Program-made: the position numbers and the translations under genes
The notes under the pieces: model-generated
Databases searched by the model: none
The model's input: the letters and a program-made list of their open reading frames with translations, nothing else
Told to the model about the DNA's origin: nothing
From: Vandiemenella viatica
Taxonomy: Eukaryota > Arthropoda > Insecta > Orthoptera > Morabidae
DNA: 64,000 bases
Assembly (NCBI GenBank): GCA_031002005.1
Contig: CM061920.1
Span: 108,249,447-108,313,446, forward strand
Direction: 5' to 3'
Shown here: positions 20,655 to 32,514 of the stretch, piece after piece
Numbering within the stretch: position 1 is the first letter of the stretch
Layout: each line of letters starts with the position of its first letter

Positions 20655-23344
20655 ATTAATTATAACAATTCTAAAGCATATATGAGGAAGCTCATCTAGA
20701 ATAGTGCTGTGCTGTACGGGGTCCGTACTGAGTCGATTGATTAATGCTAATGAGAAAGTGCATCTACTTTGTAATCGTCACTCTCAACTCTTAAAATAGT
20801 TTCACAGACTTGATGAGGAATTGCAATAGTTGGGTTGAGACACTTTGAAAGGTAGAAGACGTAATTTATGCTCAAGTTTATTGATTTTACTACTGCAACC
20901 TCTCAAACGTATGAGGGTCGAAGTGACAGGAGATGTCAAACAGAGAAATAAACATTCATGCGAATGACCATATGTTTCGCGTCGTTCGCTACTGAAATGC
21001 ACAGAGGAGAGATCGGTGTCGGCACTGTTTACCATTTACAATGTTGTGAATAGATCCAAAAATATCAAGATTAGAATCTAACAACTTCTGGATCCTAAGA
21101 ACACCGCGAGGACCGACATGTGTAGAGTCGCGAATTACCGTCAGCAGTGCCACAGCTATCATTGCAGACTTACTGAGAATGCTTGAGTTACACATTCTGG
21201 TCATTAGAAATTTAGTACATACATTCTTACTTCACTTATGGGCAAGTGCAGATCGATAAAAGCTTCTAAGTATTTTCAATCGCTTGGGCTAGGATGATTC
21301 GACATCAGTACAACCGACGAGATTCTACTATGCCTTGAATGACCTCCAAAAAGGGGGCCTTCTATTAAATGAATACACAAAAGGAAACCGTTATTTCCTC
21401 CTTAGATCAGGCAATCTAAGAACCGTGTGCCACCAACCCCTGTTGTACACAGGTGAACAGTGTGAATCATAAGAGAGGAGGGGAGGAAGACTTGTGTCCT
21501 GACCGAATTCAAACCACGTTTTGTAGACGCGGCGTTTTTAACCTATTGGAGGAAAGTCTGTCTGCGAAACTTGTAACTTTTGATGTTCTGTATGATTTGT
21601 GAATTTTTGTGTGTGAAATATGTAGTTTATTAGGCAGAGATTGGGAACCGTCCCAGTATTCGTCTAGACGAACGCCTAAAACCTGCATCCAGGGCGGCCG
21701 ACACGCGGAAACCTGGACATCACCCCGGCCCGTTATACGTCCCGATACTGAGTGCGGAAGTTCGTTCTGCTGATATTAATTTTATCGCATTCAATAGAGA
21801 CACTTGTTTTCAGTAACTATTAGATGACCAGCGCGAATAAAATACGCTGGCTCGTAGTTCGTAATATAACGAAAGATGAACGGCCTCATTTGTAGCGTTG
21901 TTTATTTGTTTAGTGTAATAGGAACATAACACAATACTTACAACATGCTACGCGTAAAATATATATGTGACAAACTGTCACTGACCTTAAAGGAATTCAA
22001 CTAACCTGAATAAAGTACACCCAGCACATCCACACATCTGTGATCTGTGCTGCTGCTATCTAGTGGCTTGGCTCTGAACTGTCTCTTACGCGCGACCTTC
22101 ATAATTATTACTTTTGTTTTTTTTAGGGTCAAACACAGAAAAATTTCTTTGGTAATTTATGATGTTAACTCCGTGGAGATCCTTATTGGTTAAAGCAATA
22201 TCTCATTTTTTCGATTTTGATTTGGTATCAAAGGAGATGAATGGATCATGACAAAAAACACGTTGTACAAATGTTGATACTTTTGCCCTCTAAGAGTCGA
22301 ATTTCGAGAAAAAAAAAATGCCTGTCTTAAAATATGATGCAACCAAATTGGAGATCTCAGGCTTTAAAATTATAGCTCACTTCTCGATTTCGGTTATGTA
22401 TCAAGGAAAATAAATGGCCCGTGATAAAAAAAATCACGTTTTAGAAATAATGATAATTTGCCCTTTAATGGTAAGATTCGGAAAAAATTAATGTCTTAAA
22501 TGTCATGTGACCAAAGCTGAGGTCTTAATCTGTAAACTGATACCTCAGTTACCGATTTCAATTAGGTATGCAAGGAGATAATGACTTGCGAAAAAAAAAA
22601 AAAAAAAACACACACACACACTCACACACACCTTGTTGAAACGATATATATGATTCACGTAATTTGGCTTTGTAGCCATGGCTTGCCCCTTGTTAGTCTG
22701 TCCCATTACTGTCCAGCTGATTCAGTTGATTCCTTAAGAATCGCTGAAGAGCGGGCAGCTCAAGTGCAAACGACCTATCGTTTACCAGCGCTGCGGACGG
22801 CACAAGTTAAGCTGATTACTAATGGCCCGTACTCCAAATCCCTCTGCTCGTCGCTGGAATTATTCTGGGGCCGTGGCTCTGATTCCTCGCTCCATTGGGA
22901 GCAACTAATCGCATTTTGCAAAGTGCCCGGCATAGCGCTTTTCATTGGAGTAATCAGCACCACAGCACAATACATTCGCGGCAAAGTAAGTCTTATAGCT
23001 CGGTCACAACAGAGTAGCTGAAAAAGAAGGCAGCTGCAACATGTCGTTTTAGGTTGCATATTGATTTTCTATATGTTCTCTTCTGTATAAACACGGTAAA
23101 TTTCTTAAAATACCACCCCCTTTTTTTAAATAAAACATGTCACATTTTCACAGGAAGTTGCGAATCGTTCCTGTTGTTCGTACTTGAAACGGGTCAATAA
23201 TAAAATTTCGATGTTTACATTCACTGAAACAGAAACATATATGCTTTAATTTCCTTTCGATAACTTTGGTTTATTGTATTGTTACGAGGAACATGAATTT
23301 CTTTTTCTGTAATATCGGAACAAGAGTTTTTCTCAGGAAGCAAT
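20655..23344 (+). repeat. second copy of the 2.69-kb tandem duplication
   Basis: See the first copy at 17968. At the junction, copy 1 ends ...AGCAAT and copy 2 starts ATTAATT, so the two share the bases AT (2-bp microhomology). After copy 2 the sequence becomes AGCAATGTAATTG and departs. No transposon ends or target-site duplications flank the unit. This fits either unequal joining with microhomology or two alleles placed in tandem by an assembler. Confidence 0.97.
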
Positions 23345-24180
23345 GTAATTGTGTTTTAAAATTTGCCTTCCACGTAATTAAAATTACTTAAAATAAATAA
23401 ATGCAAACATATGAAAGAAAAAAGTCATGAAAACCGAAATGTTTGATGGGGTCATGTATTAATAAAACGTTTTCGATAATCAAAAAACATATTACAATAT
23501 TGGACATTTCGGGATCAATTTCTCCATCTTCACTCTCGACCAACCGAATTAAACATCAAGCTGTCCGGCACTTTGACAGTTACGGCGTGAGTCCTACATT
23601 TTTGGACTTGGCTGATGACGTCATTTGAAAGTTTAACACTGGGCGTAGCTGGTCTGGCGGTCAAAGTGACAGCCTAGTCTTTAATTCAGTTGTTTGAGAA
23701 TTAGGGAGGAAAATTCGATCTCTAAATGCCCCAATTTGCGACTGTAAGCGAATACGAAAAGTTAAACACATTTTTTTCTATCACAAGGTCATATCTTAAA
23801 GTGTCGTGTGATCTGGAAATCACATTTTAACGATTCTGCCTAAGTTTTGTCTCTATGTTACCTTGGCGACAGGAAGTCAAAACGGCTACACGTTGGGATT
23901 CATGTTAAATCTGTAGCAACTCAGACGAAGGTCTGTTATTAGTACTATACTGTTCAAAATCAGAAATAAAAAAGTAGATGTTGCCCTTTATTGATTTATT
24001 AATCATTTTCAAATAACTGATTAATTCAATTTTTTTAAATACTCATATAAGCTTATAATTAAGCTGCACAACAGCTACACTAAAATGATTAAAAATGGGG
24101 AAAGATTTAAAAAAGACATACCATGTCAAGACCTGTCTTAGGGTAGAACACTTGTTGTTATTAATGCATCAGTATTAGGA
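23345..24180. other. unannotated AT-rich DNA
   Basis: No recognised gene. A short stretch near 23760-23870 (ATCACAAGGTCATATCTTAA) is reminiscent of the repeat at 19500 but is too worn to call. Confidence 0.45.
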
Positions 24181-24184
24181 TTAT

Positions 24185-24345
24185 TAGAGTGTGTTAAGGA
24201 ATTTGGCCTTGGCTTTTTGAAGAAACCATCCCGCCAATCACTTAGGGGAAACCAAGAAAAATGTGAATTTGGCTGGCCGAACGAAAATTTGAGCTAGTGT
24301 AATCCCGAAAGCCAGACCTAAGCGTTAATCACACAGTTACAAACC
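24185..24345 (-). repeat. SINE family A, worn copy
   Basis: On the - strand the body words CAGCCAAATTCACATTTTTC, GGTTTCCCCTAAGTGATTG and GCGGGATGGTTTCTTC follow the family A order. The head near 24300-24345 is badly decayed. Confidence 0.5.
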
Positions 24346-24349
24346 AACC

Positions 24350-24870
24350 ATTTATATACATTAAATACGTACAAAACAACACCTATCAAAAATAAACCTG
24401 TTCAAATAGCTGTTTCAACGTACTGGCGTTGTTTTATCGCCATACCATCAATATCAAATTAGTAATTTACGACGCACCCGAAAACACCAACAACAAGAAT
24501 AAATTAGGAAAAATTTAGTATTTTTTTCCACCATAAAATCTAGACAGCAAGTTCGCTACAAGAATCTAATCCCTAAGAGTTTCGAAACCTAATTAAATAT
24601 AGAGCCGCAATACAGATGATTTCAACTTACATCGAATACAAACATAGCATCATAATACGAACAAATACATTACAGCCTCAATGAAATCGAGGATCGTAAA
24701 TAATATAGGCTTAAGCGCACGATTAGCTTGAATGAACAGAGATATTAGTTAAAAATGGAATACTGTTTAAACGGCTTTAAAGAACTCGTTTAAAACCAAC
24801 AATTTGTTCAAGCAGCCTATTAAATATACAGTCAGCCATCTGTGGTATGCGTGGATGTGGTTATTGGCAT
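24350..24870. other. unannotated AT-rich DNA
   Basis: No gene or element recognised. Confidence 0.55.
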
Positions 24871-24879
24871 AAATAGCAG

Positions 24880-25130
24880 GACGCAGTCTGCCTTTAGGGT
24901 AATGTCAGTGCTGTGCTCAACCAGTGACCTCCGTTCGCCTCGCACGCAGTCGATTTCCTACGAGTGGTGGGTGACGTTGATGGCTCTGTCTGCCGCATTC
25001 TCTGTTAATTGACGCGCTGGCCACTCCCGTTCCAGATTAGCCCAATTAGCTGGGAGGCACGTCTGCACGAGGCACTCACAGGCAAAGAAGTGCCTCCATT
25101 CGGAGGAAGAATACTTGGTTCTTCAAGTAT
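24880..25130. promoter_or_regulatory. GC-richer island with homeodomain-like sites, function unknown
   Basis: The stretch is less AT-rich than its surroundings and contains TAATTGACGC, and AGCCCAATTAGCTGGG with two ATTAG/CAATTAG cores. No open frame fits it. A conserved noncoding or enhancer element is possible, but nothing here proves it. Confidence 0.18.
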
Positions 25131-25309
25131 TACTGAAGCCTCAATAGATTAAAACATTCCCAGAAATCAAGTTTTCCGGCGGGATAATTTTACGTGTCAC
25201 CGACGAATTCATCTTTCAGTCAATCGCCACGACAGTAATTAGTGCATTATCACATATCGAACAACACTTAATCTTTCAGCTTACCAAATAGAAAGATGTA
25301 CATCGTATT

Positions 25310-25620
25310 CAACCCGAAGGTTGGATGGACCTTCCCGAAGGAGGGATACTTAGTCTGGTATTGGAGGTAAGCTGTCCACTTCCTTCCGTACCTAATTTAA
25401 CCAGGTCATCCCACCGGATAAAGGGGACTTGCAGTTTAAGTTGTAATGCGAACCAAGTAGCGTTCTAGTGTACTTCACATTGCACAGCAAGCTATGCCCA
25501 GAGGAGAAGATGGGTTAAAGGCCTATGAAAATCACCAACACGACAGGGATGCGAACCTAAATCATTTCGAAATACTGTCAGACGCCTTAACCACTGAGCC
25601 ACCAGATCGTCCACAGTTTA
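25310..25620 (-). repeat. SINE family B copy
   Basis: Read on the - strand: a tRNA-like head with GGTGGCTCAGTGGTTAAGGC (box A), a decayed box B, a body containing TTTTCATAGGCC, CATTACAACTTAAACTGCAA and GGACAGCTTACCTCC, and a tail CCTCCTTCGGGAAGG and CCTTCGGGTTGAATACG. Relatives at 35460, 40350 and 59600 keep the same order. Confidence 0.8.
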
Positions 25621-25629
25621 GTACTTCTC

Positions 25630-26030
25630 TTAAGAATATTCGTAGATGATGCTATTGCAAACGATTTAGGTAATCAAAATATTACAAAATAATCAAAACC
25701 TCCATTGGAACATTCATACTCTTTCGAGCTCTCGATACGAGAATCTAACAGAGATAAAACGCTTACAATAAATATAACTAGTAAACAAAATAAATCAATT
25801 TTTCTGTACAAAATAAACCCACTACTTCTTGAAACAGGAAACTGTGTGTCGAATAAAATCGAGAGGAATAAATATATCATCTCTTTAACAGCAAAGATGC
25901 CAGACCATCTTCCAGAAAAGAGAAATATATACGTAAGAAAATATAAACCTATTACAAAATTTAATGCTTTTGCACGTGTTATGTTTTTAAAATTCCACTT
26001 ACTTTGAGCGCAAGTTTGCTGGCAAAAGAC
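25630..26030. other. unannotated; a 100-codon open frame at 25705-26007
   Basis: The + strand frame has a starting EHSYSFELSIRESNR and is Lys/Ile/Asn-rich, with no motif or splice site that I can support. It directly precedes the CTGATGA motif stretch at 26080. Confidence 0.35.
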
Positions 26031-26034
26031 GATG

Positions 26035-26165
26035 GTAGTAGTCGGCCGTAAGCAGTGGATACATCAGCCAGAAAAAGTCCTGATGAAGGGACCAAATTGG
26101 GTGCCGAAACGTTGGCGGTAACAACAACATTTACGCAGCGCAACGCCCGCAGAGTAAGTGAAACT
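26035..26165 (+). repeat. Penelope-like end motif candidate (CTGATGA ... GAAACG)
   Basis: CTGATGA (26080-26086) is followed by GGGACC-AAATTG-GGTGCC, which can form a short stem with one mismatch, then GAAACGTTGGCG (from 26106). This 'CTGA(T/A)GA - stem - GAAACG' word is typical of Penelope-like and related retroelement ends, where it can be a hammerhead-type core. No credible stem I is visible here, so self-cleavage is doubtful. The right arm of the hairpin at 10807-10936 has a similar order. Confidence 0.35.
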
Positions 26166-26209
26166 TTATAAAACCATTGTTGCAACGCTCTGGGGATATT
26201 ATAAGAGAT

Positions 26210-29200
26210 GGTAAATATTTAAATAGTTCACAGAAACCTCCCGTTTCGTGTTACTGGTTAATTTTGGATTCGCTGGCTTTGTGTAGGAGCCCACATTAGT
26301 TCCGCCAGGGGTCGCTAAGCTTTGTAATTACGCGCTTCATCATAACTTTATTATGCCCCCAGCTCAGCCACAACAATCAATTTAGTGACATAGGATAACA
26401 TAAATTACATGAAAACTTCTTGTTTAAGTTTTTTCTTCAGGTGACTCTTGCCCCTATGCTGCAAGCTCTTTATTATATTACATTAGTTCACCTTAAAAAA
26501 AAAGGAGCATATTAACACAATGTCCCGAACCAAAGCCATGAGGACCGCAAATTAGGTATAACCGTGGCCTCAACGTAACAGACAGAACTCTTTTATTTTT
26601 CGTACGCATTGCAACTCCACATTCTCAAGAACGTGAATGCCAGATCTTGACTGTCAAAACTGGACTGTGTCTTCGAATCATCCTACCGTTACTCTACTAG
26701 AGGCGGCCAAGTCTTGTAGTTCTGTTTGTGACTGCACTTTACGGCTTACGCCCACCCTCTCTAACAGCTGCGAATTGCGCACGTGACTGCTGTCACTGGA
26801 AATACGTCTATACACAACGATCAGAAGACAAAAAAACTAAGTGTATTGTTACAGTGAGTCACCATTCGTGTTCTTAGCAGAGCGTGATCAAATTGACACA
26901 GCGTTTCAACCACACATCAAATAGTTCCACGATAACCTATTTGATAGTACGCAACCACGAACATGCAAACCTAAGTGCAAAGTAATACTTCTTCCCCTAA
27001 GGCGTTTGGATTATAAGAACAGAAAAAATTAGATAGACAAATAAAATTGAAGCTGCTGTTTGGTATTTTTACCTCAGTGTATTTAGGAGATGGGGTAAGG
27101 GGGCTGGTAGATCAGCGCTGTGACATATATTTTCGTTATTTGCTAGATGATGATTTAAACATAGGTATCTACGTATCTAAAAACTTATCCTCATAATACA
27201 TATAAAGTGTAGAGTAGCTTGTGCTTCGTATTTGTGGTTGGGTAGCACCCAGTGAGTCAACACACATATTCTACAACAAAAACGGAAGTAGAAAAAGTTT
27301 CGACGTATATTAAATTACAATTTCAAACGGAAATTAAACCACAAATTTCATTCAAAACCTTTTTAATAACATACAGTAGATATGATCTGAAACAACATTT
27401 AGATGTGCATTTTCATGTTGTGATGAGAATCGTGGGCCATTCAACGACGTCGAGACGGTCCCGAAGGTTAACCAAAAGAACACAAATTTACTCGTAAAAC
27501 AACACAGTCGCTAACTTAATGCACCGATTGCCACTTTACATTGGGAAATTTGTTACTATTTGTTGATTTTTACGGGTATTTCCTGTCTACAACACTTAGC
27601 TGCAACTGAATTCAAGTACACAAGGTACTGAGATAAAACATTACAGCCTCCTGTTTGCCCAAATGAGGTTTATTGTATTCGTCTTCTTTTTGACTTCAAC
27701 CAACAATAGACCACAGGAAATACATAATACCTTCTTTTCTTTGATACCAACATATTTTCATCCTTCAATTTCTTTTTCTTCTTTATTCTGTCCAAAATAC
27801 GTTTCGTTACTTTCCTTCTATAAACCTCAAAATCTGGAATTTTTTTATCGACATAAGACCCTGCAAACCTTAAATTTTTCCAAAGATTCATTTCTGCTAT
27901 GTTAGTTTTTACTTTGTACAGACTAATTTCCGTTTTTTTTTAGTAAAAAAAGGCATAATTTTTTGGTAAGTTTTCCTGGATTCATCCGTACCGAACGTAC
28001 ATAAAAGCAATTGTTCTTTGTCCGACAGTATTAAAAAAATTTCAATTTTGATAGATAATTATTTATTACTTCTCTTCTTCCATTTACTACAGCTTTCCTT
28101 TGGTCAAAGAACTTTTTTCCCTTATATTTCACTTTCTCCTTTCTTTATATAAAGCTAAACATTCTTTAAAATACAGGTTTACAACTGTATTTTGGTGTTG
28201 AGCACACTTTTGTTTCACTGAATTTGGTTGTAAAAATGTTTTATTAATTGATTGGCTGGCTATTTCCATTTTCATTGGTTTTGCTTTAATTGCCTCGTGT
28301 CTAGAACATGAAGTACTATTTTTTTTTATCGAAGACACTTTAACGTGTTTACATAACTGATTTTATTCTTCAAATTTCGTGTTTAAGATTCATGCAGCTC
28401 TTATAATATTTTATCATATACTATCATTTTAGAAGGGAGATGAATTCCTGATTTTTCAGCGATCTCATTCAATATATTGTCTACAGTTTCTGAAAGAATT
28501 ACCATAACAACTGCAAAGTTTAGATAGTTAACTCTAAGGTTGAATTGCTCCGGGCACAACCAGATTTGTATTTTTTTTTTAAGTAAGCAACTAAAAAGTT
28601 CTCATATAAAAGAAAGAGTTCAGTTTGAACATATTACATTGCACTTAGTTTAATCTACATCTAAGTCAGTTCAGTTGTAACATTAAATATTTCAGACAGA
28701 ATAGAATCAAAATCACAAATAATTTGTGACATGTCAGTGCGAATACACAATTAATGTTTAACTTGCTCCCAGACGTATTTTGGCCTTGTGCATAATCCAT
28801 TACTTTTGTTCAATTGTGATATAACTTATTAAGATCATTTTGAGATTGTGGAATTAATATTTACTATAAAAATATTTCAGTAAATTACATCCAATAGAAT
28901 TAATCATAATATTTCTTTTAACAGGGACAATAACTCGAAGATTGCTCTTAGCAACAAGAAACTAATAATTATTTCGAAAGGTAACACTAACTTATAACAT
29001 ATAAATTTTATCGCTATTCTGATGGGTACAAACAATTTGAACTAAACTATGAAGCTTAACTTTTTTATTACCCCATACTTTAATATTTTCTTTGCGGCAG
29101 CAGAAAATGTGTAAAGTTCTTCCACTGAAGAAAATGAATTTTCTTTAGTTGGAAATTTAATTTAAGAATGATTCATATTTTAGTAATGTTAATATGTTTA

Positions 29201-29780
29201 TCGCCATAACTCTTATGTATGAAGGTTGTTTTGACGTAGTGGGGTCACAGTATGTGATGACTACAAGCTCTGTTAATATTTTCTAGCTGACTCGATGTAA
29301 TGGAATAAACAGAGACAATGAAATACTGCTAATTAACGGCGCTCAAACACTCTGGACTAATATGGAACCTGGCTTTTTAAGCAGATGCAAAATGACCCGT
29401 GCATGGAGTTAATGAAACATGAACTGTTTACATTCAATATGAAAGCTCACATGTACACATATCTCCGGTGATGGACCAAAATATGTGTGTCAACTGCTCG
29501 GCATGAGCTCTCATCGGCAACGCATAGTCACAGAACGTGTAGAACCCCTCTATTAATTGTCACTGTGACGGGACCTTTGCCCCCTGAATTAATCAACGCA
29601 TTTCTAATTCACTAATACATTTTCGGGCGCTGATAACGTTGTTTCCTTCTCCACTAACAAATACTATTGAAGCCAGACCATGTTTAACTTAAGTACCATT
29701 TCTAGTTGATGTACCCAAAATATTGTATGACAATACTCTCTAAACACTCTGATCTTAAGAGTTAACCATTACTGCTTTAT
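26210..29780. other. unannotated AT-rich DNA
   Basis: No gene is supported. Open frames at 27252-27497, 27663-27905 and 28129-28338 have no motif. The stretch 27660-28340 is strongly T-rich on the + strand and Lys-rich when read on the - strand, which may mark an old antisense retroelement. Confidence 0.4.
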
Positions 29781-29789
29781 ATCATCATG

Positions 29790-30350
29790 CTTCAAAAGTT
29801 CGGTCAGACCATTGCTTGAGTATACTGTGTGGTAGTATAAGACATAAATTATGTGCATAAAATACAGGGGCTGGAGAGGGTAAGAAGTTGGAAATGCAGC
29901 TAAATTTGTTTGTGGAAATTATCGCAGAGCACAATAACCAGCTGATCTGATAAAAGAGCTGGACTGCGAGGCATTAGATGAAAGGAGACTAGTGCAGATA
30001 TGGATGGGCGAATATTGGCGACAAGACTCGGATGGGTATTGTTAGGTGCATTAGTATTACTACACAAAAGGGAGGAGATGACCACAACCCCAAACTGGCG
30101 CTGGACTTTAATCGTAAGATAGAAAAGTAAAATTGTCTTCTGTAGGTAAGGGAACTAATAATTGGAACAAATTAACAACGGAAGTTCCGAAACTTTACCT
30201 GAAACATAAAATAATTTAAAATTAAAGTTCTTAATGAGCAAAAAAGTAGATAGGAGGGAAAATTGAACTCAGTGAATTTAAGGCTAAAAAATCGTGAATT
30301 GTGGAACTAAATGAGTAGGTAAAATCCCACCAGAGAATATGCTTCGTCCT
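29790..30350 (+). pseudogene. 5'-truncated LINE tail, same family as 32515-34570
   Basis: In order: PLLEYTVW (matching PLLEYGSVVW at 34120-34150), GNYRRAQ (matching GNYRRMQ near 34220), IKELDCEALDERRL (matching IKELELDSLQD), the DHNPKLALDFNRK region (matching DHDHKLALDSRHK), and a final block CCACCAGAGAATATGCTTCG matching CCACCGGAGCGTGTGATCCA at 34534. The frame is broken several times. Only the C-terminal end after the reverse transcriptase remains. Two copies of one LINE within 5 kb show that the family was active in this lineage. Confidence 0.8.
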
Positions 30351-30354
30351 GATT

Positions 30355-31240
30355 ACTTTCAAAGTAGAAGCGAAACTGGCTATGAAATACAAATTAATCT
30401 AAGTCTAATACAGTATTTGATTGGTTGTTAAACACTGAATAACACACAACATTGAAATTTCTATATTCTTGCTTTGGTTGTACAGCAAATTTTCAATCTA
30501 ATATTCGAAAACAACAAACATTAGGTTTTTTTTTTCAATCGTACTTATTACTTTTTTTGAGATCTTTATGTTATAGGATTAATACTAAAGAAACAACTGT
30601 ATAAAACGTAAATTATGGATGGTACGTTATGCATTGAAAGTTGTGGAAATCTGATTTTATCGGATTATAATAAGCAGCTAAAGAATTTATTTATGAAAAT
30701 GTATGAAACAAATGAAGAAAAACTAGATGTAAGACATACTGAACAGCTGCGGTAATGGTTTCCGTACTTGCTCCAACGTTCTCAGTGAAGATATAACAAC
30801 TAAAGAGAATATTTACAGTCACAACAGAATAGATTTGTTGTAAGAGATTTATAAATTCTTTTGATATATACCTCAAATTAATCAGGTAGTCATGACTTTA
30901 GGATTCTCCAGATTCCTCAATTTCATCGAATTTAAAATAAATATCCAAACAAAAACTCTATTAGAATGCAAGTATGATATACTAAGCCTACAAAGTTCAT
31001 TTAGTTAACAATTAATCTGCAATATTATAAGGGGACGAGGTTCTATTAACCATGTAGTCACTGTCGAGGAAAATGAAAACGACGTATGAGAGCAACGACG
31101 CATGAATACATATGAAATTTTCGGAGATTTTGTGAAATTACGTGTATACCTGGATGTGTACAAGACCCCTCAAGAATTCTGTATATTATCAATTCTTGTG
31201 ACTAACAAATGCCTATTCGTATGGTAAGAGGCTAAATTCC
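30355..31240. other. unannotated AT-rich DNA
   Basis: No gene or repeat recognised. Confidence 0.5.
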
Positions 31241-31339
31241 TGTCTACAGTATTCGCATCAAGCTATTATTTTTTGAACACTGCAATCTAAGAAAGGATAG
31301 TCGTCTGGGTTTTTATTTTGTGGTAAGTAATAGCACCAT

Positions 31340-31900
31340 CGGCAAATAATCTTATTTTCCTCCTCGTTACGTCGTACAAATCATTGATGTACGAGGAACA
31401 GAAGAAGTCCTATCATTGTTCCCTGAGGAACGCCGGACCTCATTCAGTCCGTGACGAACGTTCACTACCGAGAACTGCACACAGTGTTGTATTCTTGTGT
31501 GGATATGCCATAGCCATTAAGTTTCATCCATCTATCATACGGCACAAGTCGTGGATTAAACCTGCAAGTATCATCCCGTAGCATCTGACTTTGAAGTTAA
31601 CTTTGAGGACAATTAACATCGCCACTACTAAACCCTTGACCTATGAGGACTGTATTCCATTCAGTTGGTACGTTTAATTGTTTCAAGGAGGTGGTATACA
31701 ATGTTTTCAAATTCACTCCACAGTATTACCCTTTAGGTCTGCTACACGCCGTTAAATGACGATCATTCGTACCTCAACGTCTGCCCGTCTCCTTGTAAGC
31801 CAGCATTTTTTGTAGCTGACTTGAATAAGGTAAACCTAAGTCTTCGTATGCACCGAGGACTTGGTGATTGGAGCGTGCCGACTATTTTAGGTAGTATGAA
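31340..31900 (-). pseudogene. antisense reverse transcriptase fragment of a LINE
   Basis: Read on the - strand near 31375-31432 the frames give GVPQGTMIGLLLFLV and, after a one-base shift, YINDLYD. That is the 'G-(I/V)-P-Q-G-S-x-L-G-P-L-L-F-x-x-Y-I-N-D-L' block of non-LTR reverse transcriptases, just before the catalytic site. The rest of the stretch is heavily worn, and I could not follow the frame further. It is unrelated in sequence and opposite in direction to the LINE starting at 32515. Confidence 0.6.
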
Positions 31901-32514
31901 AATAGATTTGCGTATAAGTTATTCAATCGAACATATGCTCTGAAATTTGATGTAGTAACTGGGCACACAGAGTGCCGAATCAGAATTGTGAAGCGAGCAG
32001 CTTCTTGAGCAGACGACATGAGCAGTCTGCCAGCGTACGATTATAAAACGGCACTATGCCGTCTTTATATCCTCAGTTACTGAGACGTTATGGAATCTGG
32101 GTGAGAGGATGTGATTCGGTCTGCGTGGCTCATGGTTGCTATGATTTTAGTTTTTTCGTAACTTCATATTTACTAACATGTAGATTCTAAGCCTCATGTA
32201 GTTTTTTACTTTATAATAACTCCGTTCTTACGTAATGGTATTAACGTCATGGTTATATTGGTCGATTATACATTTTTAAGTCTTTCTCTGGAGCTTCTTC
32301 AACAATTCCAGTTTTCCGGTTGTCATGACGTCGTACAGTTGAGAAGCATCGAAATTTGATTATATATCTGTATCATGTTCGTACAACAATTGAACTATTA
32401 TTGTGACGTTTGCTTCCATCATAATAAAGCCATCACTGCAGACAAATGTATCTTAGGTTTTTATAAATGAATATTGCATAGATTATACTCAATGATGGTA
32501 GCGAGAAGGTTCAT

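Noticed and set aside
22581..23021. 146-codon + strand frame in the second duplicate
   Set aside because: It begins in the A-run and (AC)n tract, and the matching frame in copy 1 is shifted by one base, so it is not maintained.
26080..26125. functional hammerhead ribozyme at 26080
   Set aside because: No stem I can be formed between the bases before CTGATGA and those after the GTA; kept only as a motif.
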